The notes beneath the pieces were generated by a model. The model worked only from the letters and a program-made list of their open reading frames with translations, ran no database searches and was not told the DNA's origin. The position numbers and the translations under genes were made by a program. A DNA stretch of 64,000 nt, taken from contig NC_089744.1 of NCBI RefSeq assembly GCF_040412425.1, positions 42,986,099-43,050,098 on the forward strand. Reading direction: 5' to 3'. The DNA is from Macrobrachium rosenbergii (taxonomy: Eukaryota; Arthropoda; Malacostraca; Decapoda; Palaemonidae). Every line of letters starts with the position of its first letter. Positions within the stretch are counted from its first letter, which is position 1. Below, one piece after another: positions 46,101-58,784 of the stretch.

Positions 46101-49100
46101 TTCATCTTGCAACAAATGGGGAGTCTCTAGCACAATATTTTGATTGATGGTGAATTTTTTAAAAAACTTTTTTTATGTCCGCGTGTTACGAATTCATGCA
46201 TCATTGTGTGATTTGTATACAATTATAAATGAAATTTTTTTTTCGCACTGTCATATATTCCAATATTTATACATGATAATGATATTTTTTTTCATTTCTG
46301 ATGGTTGCATACTAAACTTCAGGCAATGAAAAACAGAGCCAAAAATTAACTCAATCTTAAAAACTAAGCGTGCTGTGATTTTTAAAAAAAACTTTCTTTC
46401 CGCTTCAGCGCTAACTCTCAAACCCCGTCGGCATACGGCAGACACTTTTGTAAATAGAGGCTCGGCGTTTAAGGGTTAAGGGAGGAGTCTTTACGAAAGG
46501 AATGGAGTAGCCCTCCTTGAGAACCTTGATCACCCAGGGGTCTGCTCCTCTGTTCTCCCATTCCTTCCAGAAAAGTAGAAGTCTGGCTCCTACCTGGGCG
46601 CAGAGGAATAACTTCTTACTTCTTGGGGTTGGATTTGAAGGAAGACCTCTTGATGGACTTTGTAGGAGGTCGGAAGTTTGATCTAGGTCGAGGCTGGGTC
46701 GTAGCTCTCCCTCCATGAAAGGGTTGAGACTGAAGAGGGGAGAATGATCTAGATGAGGAAGGCACGGGCTCCTTAGGACGTCTAGTGGACTGAGTCAACA
46801 AGTCAGAGGTGGACTTGCTCTGTAACTCTAAAAGAATATCCTTCACTATGTTTTGAGGAAAGAGGTGAGACTTGTCTAAGGCAGCAAAGAGTAGAGCTGA
46901 CTTCTGCATCGGTGAGACTCCTTTCGAGGCGAATGAACACCAGAGCTCCCTCTTCTTAAGGACACCCATAGAAAAAAAGGGAGGCGAGTTCTAAAGAGCC
47001 ATCTCTAATTGCTCTGTCTGAGCATGAAATAACTCCTAGCCAATCGGAGGCAAGATCTTCGGCTAAATTTGGGCAGTCTTCAACCTTACTCCCTAGTGCC
47101 CCGATGGCCCAATCTAGGAAACTAAATATCTCAAACGCCTTAAAAATATTCCTGATAAGGTGGTCTAGTTCGGCTGAGGAAAACATTATCTTGGCCGACA
47201 ATAAAGCCTTTCTACGGGATGAATCGACCAGAGCACAGAAGTTCCCTTGGGAGGAGGCAGGAACTCCCAAGGTAGGAGCTTCCCCGGTGGCATAGTAAGA
47301 GTATCTCATCTTCAACAATTTGCTGGGTGGAAAGGTGAAAGTCGCTTTGCCCTGTTCTCTCTTAGCGGTCAGCCAGGCATGACCTTCTTTGAGAGCTTTC
47401 TTTGAAGAGGAGGAAAGAACAAGCTTGGATAGTCTGGTATCTTCCAACGGATGCTTTTTCATGAGGTAGGTAAAAGTTGGAGAAGTAGGTGAAGCAGGCC
47501 TGAGGAAGTCTGGGTAATTCTCCAGGAGGAAACGCAGGAGAGATGAATAGGAACAAGAGGGAACCGTATCCTGATTAATCTCTTCTTCCTCTGAAGAGAT
47601 AGGAGACAATGATTTATCCTTGGACTCTGGAGCATACGCAGATTTCTTCAAAAGACCCACAAGCTGGGTCAATTGGCACTTAAGTGGGGCTAAAGAATCT
47701 CCCTGGACCGATGAAGAAGGCGGAATAGCTGATGAAGGTGCATTGGTTCCAGAAGAAGCTGGGAATTCGGTTGTGGGCGTTGGAAGTTCGGGAGTTGGCG
47801 CTGGACGCTCTAGAGCTGAAGTCTGGCGTGAGACGGCGGGCGCCAGGCACTCACTGGCGGAATTCTGGCGAATATCGGTGGGCGCCGGGCACTCATTGGT
47901 GGAATTCTGGCGTGAGTCGGCAGACGCCGGGCACTCACCCGTGGAAGTCTGGCGCGAGTCAGCGGGCGCTTGGCGCTCGGAAGAAGATGGGCGCTTAGAA
48001 CGCTTATAGCGCTCAGGACTGTCTTCAAGGAAATAAGCATGAGAATTACACTGGACTTCAAAGCTGCAGGAAGATTGAGGGCTAGTCTCTCTGTACCTCT
48101 TGACAGCCAGGGGAGAAGAATCGCTAATATTTGCATGTCTCTTGAGTGGGCGCGAGGAAGAAGAGTAGCGATATGGCTTCTGGTGTGGACTGGAAGTTTC
48201 CAAATCAGAAAGTCGATGCACAGGAATGCCTTTCCAATGGCGTTTAGTCGAAGCCTGGGAGCGCCAGCCTCCCTTGGACCTCCAGTATGTCTTCTCCCCG
48301 GTGCGGGGAGCGGGACAGTGACCTTCGTCTAGGAGCACTGGTGGGATGGACAGCCACCTCCTCAATATTCACAGCACTATCACTTCTCACTGCACTGTCA
48401 ACACTTACATTTTTTTCCATTAGAGATTTAATAGCTGACCCCATTTCCATAATGATACTAGATAATACAGTAAATTTCTGATCAAACCTAGATTTGAGGC
48501 TGGCAATGGCACTAAGAGCGGAATCATGGAAACCTGGAACAGGAGCAGACTGTAAAATAGGAGTAGTTAGGACAGGAGGAGGAAGAGGAACTGGAGGAGT
48601 GATAGTTCTGTCATCCCCTACATCTTCCAAAGTCATGGATTCTGCATTAGCCCTACTTTCAGCCCTAATGGCTGCTTGCCTCACCTTATCCCTTTTTAAT
48701 TTGTCTAGATGAGATTTCAAGGGTTTCCATTTCTTATCCTCCCAATCCTGACACTCTATGCAAGTATTATCCTTACTACATTCTTGCCCTCTACATTTAG
48801 TGCATTTTGAATGAAAATCGTATGAAAGCTTAGTTAGCCTAGTTCTACAACCCTCGGAACAAAAGCGAATACTAGTTGAACTGGAATCCGACATCGTTAA
48901 CTAAATAAACTAAAGTTAACTTGAACAACAATTCAAACAATGGCAGCAAGCCACAAAGCAACAAATTCTGAGTACTTCACCAAAATTCAAGCAAAACAAA
49001 GCCGAAAGGCGAAGAAGCAGCTGCATGAAAACTTCCGATGTTAACCGGAAGCCAGCAGAAAACAAATTGAGCTATCCGCTGGTTTGTTTCCACGAGTCCC

Positions 49101-52100
49101 GGATGGTGGCGGAATGTTGTCACCTACACTAACGATAACAGCGCCACCGCACGATTTTTGAATTTCTCAGCTACCGTAGGTTAGGGAACCAATAGCTGTG
49201 TTATTACTTGGTAAGTTACTTATGTAAAATTAAATCCTCAACACAGCCAGCTTGTGTGAAAAATTTGAGAATGCTCCATATCGAAGACTTACCAGTCAGT
49301 TGTGATTATGAAATGATCTCGACAGCTCTGAAATAATTCGTTACTGTTGTAGAAATCAGGATGAACTTTATTGATACTGAATCTAAATGGGAAGCTTGGG
49401 TTACCTTTAGTATCCATGATGAGGCTCTAAAGGCTAGTAGTATGATAAGTGCCATACAAATAGGTCAAGCTACAGTACGAGGAGCCTTAGCAGACAAAGT
49501 TCCCAAAGACATGGATGTTTAAATGCCATCTAAATGGGCTCAGGATAAACCAGAGAGAAATCAGAATGCAGAAGTAAGGACTCTTAAACCTCCTATTTGG
49601 GTGGTAGCTTCAGCCAAGGAGGAAAATTACAACTACTATAAATTTTGCAGGATTCTTCAGAAAAAGGTGGGTGGAATAAAGAGCAGTGATATTTCTCGTT
49701 TTGGGAAGAACACCATTCTTATTCATGCCAAATCCACAACCCAAGCATATATACTGACCTTGCTGGACATAAAAAGTTATGAAATGATTACGAAGATCAA
49801 GCCCCACTTAAGCTTTATTTATGGGAGAGGAGTACTATTTGATAAAGACCTTTATGACACGACAGAAGAATAAGAAATTATAGAAATGAGTCCCACTTCA
49901 GTTTGGAGAGTGAAAAAAGCAGCTATTGTCAACATGATCACTTTAACCTTTGTAGACTCTGAAGTACCGTCTCACGTCATATTTGAAAATGAAAGGGTGC
50001 GAGTACGTCCTTTCCAGCAAAGACCCGTGCAGTGCTATCATTGCTTTAAGTCTGGCCACCCATCAAAAAACTGCGTATATCTAAAATTTGTATAAATTGC
50101 TCTGGTGACCATCATGATGAATGTAATAAAAAAGCAAAATGTGTTAACTGTCAACTGGAACATAAATCCAATGACAAAAATTGTGAAATTTACAAATTTG
50201 AGCTGTCTGCACTAAATAAAGCCAATGCAAATCTTATAAGTATCGGTTTTGCAAAAAGACAATTAGGACAACAACCTACGAGCTATACTCAAGTTCTTAA
50301 GCCACTACCCCTATCTACCACTAGGGGTGCAGTGGCAGCACACACTAATGTAACAGTTGCATCAACCCACTTGGTGGTGGCCCAGCCATCTGGGTCAGGT
50401 GCTTGGCCTATTGAGGCTAGAGCGCAAGCCTCCAAGGAGGATACGATGGCACTTTACCCAACAACCTTGGAATTATCTCAGGCAGAGTCTCTGTCTGATT
50501 TAATGGAGACTGAGGAGCAAAAGCACCAAAAAAGGAGACGTTCCCCCCTTATCCTCTCCTCCCTCAAATCCAATTAAGCATGCATCACTAGTAGTAGATA
50601 CAAAGTACTAAGCTCTATGCAAGAACCCCACCCTGAATTTAAACAAGTTGACAAGAAAGGGAAACAAAATGATACCAGTAAATCAACAGATAATAAACCA
50701 AACCTGTCAAGACCAGTCCTTTCCAAATCATCTCTTGATAATACTCATAAACAAAAGAAAGTAAATGAGAAGGCTCCACCCAAAGGGCCTTCCATCAAGC
50801 CCAAAAAATAGTTTTCACATCAATACTACAATGGAACTGTGGAGGTCTTAGGGCTCGAAGTGAAGAACTGAAGGTGTTGCTCCATGACCATAGCCCAGGT
50901 ATTGTGTGTCTCCAGGAAACTAAGCTTGGAAGTACATAATATAATCCTGGGTTAAATTACAGCACATATAATTCTCCACCACCAATCGGAGACAGAGCTA
51001 AGGGAGGTGCAGCAATTACTGCGCACAAGTCATTGCAACACTCCTTGTTATCAATTAATACTCATCTCCAACAACAAAAGGGAAGCCATCTAGACCAGCA
51101 GTCCCTTGGTGGAACACAACCTGCAGTAGTATGAGAAAGATCATTAGAAAATGCCACAAAAAGTATACGAGGAGTGGAACTGCCCAAGCCAAAGTTATTT
51201 ACCAACGTGCTGTGATCAAGCAAATTAAATATTTTCAAAAAGAAAAAAAGAGAGTCATGGATGTACTACATTAATGGCATTAGCTCAAAAATACCATCCA
51301 AAATGATTTGGCAGAAAATTAAAAACTAAATGGCAAGTTTGCCCCTAAGAGAACATTTCTCAAGAATATCGAGTAGTGAGACCTATTCTCCAGAATTCCA
51401 AGACATTAGAAATGCCCAGATTTCTCTTGACTTAAGTGAAAATCATTTTGAACCATATAGTGCAAAATTTACACTGCAGGAACTCAAAGATGCCTGGCAG
51501 AATACCAAACCATCAGCCCCTGGTGAAGATAAAATACTTTATGAAATGCTCAAACATCTCCCAGAAATGTCAAAGAAATTTCTTTTAGATATAATAAATG
51601 AAATCTGGGAAACTGGTATTATTCCTAAGACCTGGAAATTATCATTAATCCTTCATATGAAGAAACCAAACAAGGATCCTGCTTTACCTAGCAGCTACAG
51701 ACCAATAGCTCTCACCAGTTGTGTTTGCAAGCTGATGGAAAAGATGATTAACACCAGACTTGTATGGCATTTTGAAACAAATAAATTGCTTTCTCCATTC
51801 CAGTTTGGCTCTAGGAAAACTAGATCTACTTAAACTCTCAAACCAAAATACAACAAGGTTTTGCTAAACAGAGCCAAACATTAGGAGTTTTCTTTGATTT
51901 GGAAAAGGCATATGACACCACATGGCATTTTGGTATTATAAAAAAAGTTGTATAAGATGGGCATTAAAGGAAAAATGACCAGATTTATAATTTCGTTTTT
52001 ATCAGGAAGATATATAAAGGTAAGAGCTAGGAATCATGTATCTTGACCTTTTTTACAAGAAGAGGGAGTTCCTCAGGGTAGTGTCCCTAGTGTCACCTTC

Positions 52101-53472
52101 TTTGCTATTGCCATTACTGAAGTATTAGAAAAGATATCACCACCAGTAAAAGGCTCTTTATTTTTAGATGATTTGGCTCTGTACTGCACAGGATACGATG
52201 CAGTATCCACTAGCAGGTTCATGCAAAGGGCCATCGATAAAGTAAGCAAGTGGGCTAAGGAGCAAGGATTTTGATTTCCCGAATCAAAAACTATTGCTGT
52301 TCGGTTCTGCAGGCACCGAACTAAGGAAACCATTCCAACTCCTACCTTAAATGGAATTATTTTACCTTACTCCACTGAAGTAAAATTTTTAGGAATGGGG
52401 TTTGACGAAAAGCTCAGAGTAATCATACAGTCGACCCTCGTTAAGATGGACTAATAGTGGGGCCAGGGTGTCCATCTTAGCCGATAGTCCAGTTTAACCG
52501 GTGATATCTATATATACACACCTATAAATATACTGTATTTCATTATTTTTATAAAGAGTATGGATAATAAACCAATGTAGAAACATTTGAATTAAAGCTC
52601 ATGGTAAAAGATGAAAAATGAAGAATAAAACAAGATAAAAATTATAGAATTCAGCCGCATATGTATGCCTAAGCCGAGACATAAATGCATAATTGTTAAG
52701 TAAAATGAAGTGGAGTCTCCAAAATGAAGAGTAAGATTTTTTCATTTTTCATGTCTTTTTTATTCTAGTTACTTATTCATTATAGTTTATTATTATCTAT
52801 ATTTATATAATATTAAATAAGTGTGAGATGATTAAGATCATCAGTAATAAAATAGTGGGACAATTAAGACCATAAGTTCATGAACGCATTTTGTTTTCAA
52901 CAAAAACATTCTGTAAAATGCAAAAATATACCTGATCAAAATTACTGTGATTCAACTTGTGAACTTTAACAATAAGTAAGACTATAAAATAAATTTCATC
53001 ATATCGATCTTGGAGAGGGTTGTAACTGACGTTGTCATCAGTTTGCAGTCGTAAATCTGAGGACGGTCCGGGAACAGGATTCGCAAGTGATGACGCATCA
53101 CCACAACAGACTGTTGTGGGATTTTTCATACCACTATATTAAAGTTAAAATTATTGTTGAATTCATGTTTTCATGAGGAAATAATTATATAAAGCAAATT
53201 ATTGAGTAATTTTTGCCATCAGCAATCAAATAATCACAATCATGGCAACATTCAAACTTAAGTGCCGTCACGACATATGTCTATAAATAGAACAGAAGTA
53301 GAAGGGTGTCGATGGCTAGCAGATCTCCATGGCAACCAGCCAGCCAATCAGGTTTTAGCTGTGTTCTGTCTGAGAAAGAACTTTTGCTCGGAGAAGCTGA
53401 AGATGGCATAAGTGCACGTGTTTTGAATACAATACATAGTTTTTAATAGTGTATGTATTTTACTGGTTACAA

Positions 53473-53517
<45 letters not shown>

Positions 53518-53716
53518 TTTTCCTTCAGAAGATATTTACTAAAGCTGCACTGACATACCTTTAAAACAAAATTCTTCTCTTTAATCTCTCAAGGACAGAA
53601 TTAAGCTGCATAGAGGGAACTGGCAATTTTCTCTCTCTGTCATTTGCCACGTAAACACAGATAGAATTACGCTGCATAGAGGGAACTGGCAGATATTTAT
53701 AGCTGCACTGATATAC

Positions 53717-53789
<73 letters not shown>

Positions 53790-56700
53790 GCCATGTAAAC
53801 ACAAGTATTGTTCAGTAACTCGGCTTTTGTCTTTGTAAACTTTACCTTTGTCATGTCTTTTCTTTCCTAAAAAAACATACAAAGCATTGTACTGTAGTTA
53901 CCAGTCGGGCAGCGGACAGGTAAAACTGTTAATGCTCAGTGACTGGCTATGATACTTCCTACCGTTCCAGACGATAGCGTTTCTTAATGACGGTGCGTAT
54001 CATGCGCAAGTTATATTGGTTATAACTTAAAAGCATTTCAGTTCAGTACAGTATAAATACAGAACAGTATATATATATATAATAAAATATAAATGAAAAG
54101 TTTTTTATTTACCTTTGGTAAACAAAAAGGAAAACAGTACGCAATGAACGGAGGAACTGTAAATATCTTAAATCGTGGTCGAACATTATGTATTTTAAGT
54201 CAACTGACCCTCTTTGGTGTCCGTTTTATCTGATATCCAGATTAATGAGGTTCGGCTTAATGAGGGTCGACTGTATTGACCAGTTAAAAGTGAAAGTGAA
54301 GAGATCACTAAATATTTGAAAAGTAGTATCTAATTTTAATTGGGGTGCTAATAAGAAATTGTTGTTAAGGCTTTAAAATGCAGTATGTTTATCTAAGTTA
54401 GACTATGGCTGCCAAGTATACTCATCTACCTCAAAGACTAAACTTAAGGAATTGGACGTTGTGCAAAATATGGGGGCTAAGGATCTGCACTGGCGCTTCT
54501 AGAACTTCACCCATTCAAAGTATTTATGTAGACTCCCATCAGGTACCACTGGACTTAACGAGGCATGAGCTAGGTCTGAGACACACCATGCAGCTGAAAA
54601 ACTCAAAGGAGAATCCAATCTTAAAACAGTGTGACTCAAGTCTTTTTGGATCTAGAAGATCTTCAATACCATTTCAAGTCAGACAGCTAGGTGAACTGGA
54701 GGATGAAAGCATAAAATGCAGAAGATCCTACAAGTTAAACATCCTGCTATCCCTCCATGGTTTATTCCAGCAATAGATGTCTGCATTAAAGAGACAAAGA
54801 AGAAAGATTGTCTGGAAGAAGTCAGAAACAAGTTTTTGGAGCATGATGTGAGGCATACAAATGACAGGAAAATCTATACCGGTGGATCAAAATCAGAAGA
54901 TGAAGTAGGATCTGCAGTGGTGTGTGAGGGGGAGTCATACATAAAAAAGTTATCAGACTCCTCATCCATATTCACTGCTGAAGCAACAGCCATAGTTGAT
55001 GCTTTAAATCTTGCATCTGATAAGGAATTTAAATCCACAGTAATATACAATGACTCGAGGAGTGTTTTAAAAGCCCTAAAGAAGTTTAACCCTATCTATC
55101 CCTTAATTCAAAAGGCTCAGGAATGGCTTTTTTATCTTTCTGTTCACCACAAATCAGTGAAGTTTTGTTGGATTCCTGGGCACACTGGTCTAGAAGGGAG
55201 CGAACTGGCTGATAGTAGAACAAAGGATGCTGCAAGATGTGATTTATTAACTAATATGGTGCCACATTTGGATATGCATCCAGTTATCACACTATACATT
55301 TGTACAAAATGGCAGCAGAGATGGACTAACCCCATTTTATCCATACAGACACATTATAAAAAGTATCAATTTGAGATCATCCTAACAAGGCATAGGATTG
55401 GCCATACCCGCTTCACTCATAGCTATATTTTAGAGGGAGCCAGTGGCCCAATTTGTGCTCAATGTGGTGGTCAGCTATCCAGTGAGCACATGCTGGTGCA
55501 CTGTCCTAAATTTAATTGACATTGAGGTAGATAACCTTATGGGTTATCTGAAAGAATCTGGTTATTTTAATGAAATATGATTTTAGTATATTTAATAAAG
55601 ATTTCAGTCATATTTATTTTATATACTAAGTATGTATTTTGAGTATAAAAGTTTAATATATATTTATTTTTCGTTGGTTCTATCTAATATCATTCTTCAT
55701 TTTTCATGTCCATATTTTAACACTGAATTTTACTAGTATGTCAACATTCACCTATTTATTATCAATCATATCATTAATTTACATATTTCACCTTCATTAC
55801 GCCGCTGAATAATCCTGATGGGTTCCGGCACTTGGTCTTCAAGACTTAAATTTCATAATCAATCAATCAATCAACAACCATATCACTTGCATACACTAAA
55901 AATAACACTGGACCAAGAACACTGCCCTGTGGAACTCCAGACACAATAGGTCTTGGTTCACTAAAGATCCCATCCACAGCAACTCACTGCTGCCTACCTG
56001 TAAGGAAATCTAGAAGTAATCTTAAAACATATCTACCCACTCCAAGATTCTGAAGCTTATAAATAAGTGCTTTGTGATTTACTAAATCGAAAGCAGGACT
56101 AAAATCTATTTGAATTACTCTGCACTCAAAACCCTTACCAAAGTTCCCTTGCAAATGGCATGTTAAGTCTACAAGAGATTCGCAGGTACCTAACTTCTTC
56201 CTGTATGCATACTGACTATCAGCTAACAATCGTTTAGATTCCACATACTTATATAGTGGCTTAAAAATAAGTTTTTCAGCAACTTTGGAAAGCACAGGGG
56301 GAATAGAGATTGGCCTATAGTTACTGCAGTCTGTAGATATGCCACTCTTTGGGACAGGCACTGTATTACTAAGCTTGCACTCATCCACAAACATACTACA
56401 TTGACATAAAAATCTATAGAATCTAGTAATCCTGGGAGACAACACATTAGAAACTTCTTTAAAAAACAAAGGGAAGAAACCATCAGGATCTTCTCCACCT
56501 CAGCTATCAAGATTATCCAGAATTTTCTTAACATTCCTGGAGTGAAATGCAAATTTTGTAAGAATACGTTCAGGATGACAAGTATCAGGGAGAGGGACAT
56601 CCTCAGCTGATTGCTTAGCTTCAAAAGTGCAATGAAGTAGTTCAGCCTATTCCCTACGGCCAGCAACCAATCTACCATCATCTGTTAGTACTGGTGGAAT

Positions 56701-58753
56701 AGAAGACGAGCCTGACCCAAAGATAGATGATGCCAATTTGGTCCACCACAGATGAGGCTGAGTAATTCCTTCAAGTTTCCTCTTCAAGAAATTATTGTAA
56801 CTATTGTAATACAGTACATTAAAAATAAAAATAAAATTACCTGCAGTTGCTCTCTAAAAGTTTTATATTATACTCCACAACTAACAATATTAACCTTGTC
56901 TAATTTACAGTTGGTTTCAGTACAAAAACAATTCCTCATATATAGCCCTCACATTTGTGTTCTCCATATGTTTACACATAATAGTATTTTGCCCAACAGT
57001 GAAGATCAGTATCCTTCTGCCTATGACCCACTTGGAACTTCAGGTACCCATTATTTACCTGCCTCAACACTCCATTTTTGTGCATGACGCTAACAGATGA
57101 GCAGCTTTCACAACATTTTTCTCACTCCAGGATTGTGGAGAGCATATTATCCAAATTCAATTACTTCACCATCATTCTCTTCTTTTTCCCAATTTTCATC
57201 TCAACTTGTAATTTTCTTTACTGGGATGACTTACTGTTTGAGATAAATGCCGGTAAATAATTATTTTGTAATTTCAGAGAAGTAACTTTTTTGTTCTTTG
57301 CAAACCCACTTATCATAAGATGCCTTATTCCATACAGAACTCATCTAAGATTGGCACAACACTATCACAAAGAGGCTAAATGGATGGGGAGTAGGCAGGT
57401 TCTTCCATCCAAGCAATCACTGTATATGGAAACTTGCATGGATCTTGGGCATCACTGGCGCCACTGCTAATAAACCTGTCTACAACTAGTCTCAATTGCA
57501 GTGTCACTTTACTGTTCTGCTCAACTGGACTATGAAACAGAATCTCTTTAAGCCTAGAGCTTGCACATGCAAGTCAGTGTCTTGTGCTGTGATCTTAAGA
57601 AACGATTCTCCTGGAAACTCTATGGCAGGAACAAAAGTAGTTGAGGATTGACAAGAGGCACAGCCAATGAAGCAGGGCATATGGCATACAGTAACTTCAT
57701 CGAGCTGGTTAAGTTGCATTTCCATAGATGAGAAGAATGTTCTTATCATGAACTAAGTGTGCATCTTCACATGTCAATAATTCCAATGGGTGGGCCACAT
57801 GAAAAGCAAGTCAAACAGGTAGAACAATCCACAGGAAAAGTGGGGACTGTCCTTATGAACAGAGAAAGTTGTAGCAGTGAATGGGCAGGCCAATTTATGA
57901 GTGTATAAGCCAAAATGGTGAAGAGCATGTAGTGTGTGTGAAGACAAAAATCAACACATCATCCAGTGACTGTCACACCATCACTACCAACAAAGATAAA
58001 GATGATTCAGAAACAGGTCTAGAGACCAAAGTGTCCGAAGCAAGAGACACACTAGCTGCGGCACTCTTAGGTTGTCCCTTATACATCTTTCCTTTACCAC
58101 AGTGGTACCATTTGTGGAGCAGCCAACCATCATACATCTATAGGTGAATTGCAATGAACACATCTTACCTAAACAGCTGCTACAGAAATAATAAAAACAC
58201 AAGTAAAAAATGCGCCAAAGTTTCTTTGGTGCAGTAAAGTTTTATGTCCGGTGGTGGTCTCAGCCAAGGCCCATAAAACTCTTAGCCATGGCCCATGAAA
58301 CTCAGTTAACTATGGTCTGCTGGTAGCCTATGTTGTTGGTACCTATAGCGCTGCCAGCAGTACAATTATGGGTAACTTTAACCTTAAATAAAATAAAAAC
58401 TACTGAGGCTATGTGGCGGAATTTTAACCCACAAACAAACAACACTCACCCTGATCTTCGGTTGCTGGAGATGGGTAAAGGTCCACGGTCGCCAATCACA
58501 GCACACAGAAACCACAAAAACAAAATTTCAAACAAACCCTCCACCAACAACGAACGAAAAAAAAAAAAGAGACACATGCACCATCAATATGGTCCCAAAA
58601 AAACAGACAAACTCCCCGTTCACTTTCAAGGTTGGACCTCAACTACCCAAAAAACTTCCCCAAAACCGAAAAAACTCCCGACAGACTGACAGACAGACAG
58701 ACAGCGCCGTAAAAATAACTCCAACAACCGAACCACTCACAACGACAATTACA

Positions 58754-58784
<31 letters not shown>

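Larger units (their letters stand above)
41626..49229 (-). mobile_element. DIRS-B: second tyrosine-recombinase retrotransposon
   Basis: 7.6 kb inserted in ORF1 of the I-like LINE. Inverted terminal repeats (41626-41818 and 49065-49229) and an internal complementary region (41868-41955) were read directly. Minus-strand order: Cys-cluster gag, RT, RNase H, tyrosine recombinase. It carries a 1.25-kb piggyBac-like MITE inside the RT. Frameshifts, a stop in RT and replacement of the recombinase Tyr indicate a dead copy, though many segments remain long and open. Confidence 0.88.
52428..54273. mobile_element. Tigger/pogo-like non-autonomous DNA transposon
   Basis: 1846 bp with inverted ends CAGTCGACCCTCGTTAA / TTAATGAGGGTCGACTG flanked by TA (52426-52427, 54274-54275). 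The CAG(T)...CCCTCG(T)TA end is typical of Tigger-type elements. No transposase was recognised. It is inserted in the RT of the I-like LINE. It contains an AT and a CT microsatellite. Confidence 0.8.
40962..55871 (+). mobile_element. I-like LINE (Jockey/I group) with nested insertions
   Basis: Flanked by the 13-bp target duplication CAACAACCATATC (40949-40961 and 55872-55884). It ends in (TCAA)n, the usual short tail repeat of such LINEs. Without DIRS-B (41626-49229) and the Tigger-like element (52428-54273) it is about 5.4 kb. Coding order on the plus strand: 5' leader, ORF1 with CCHC knuckles, ORF2 with endonuclease start, RT, RNase H and a C-terminal Cys/His motif. An RNase H after RT points to the I group. 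Frameshifts, stops and an endonuclease deletion make it dead. Confidence 0.85.

Noticed and set aside
53561..53854. Minus-strand frames with a long Arg-Glu repeat
   Set aside because: Direct translation of the (CT)n microsatellite.
56752..57260. Short plus-strand frames after the CR1-like fragment
   Set aside because: Chance frames in AT-rich intron without motif or repeat support.
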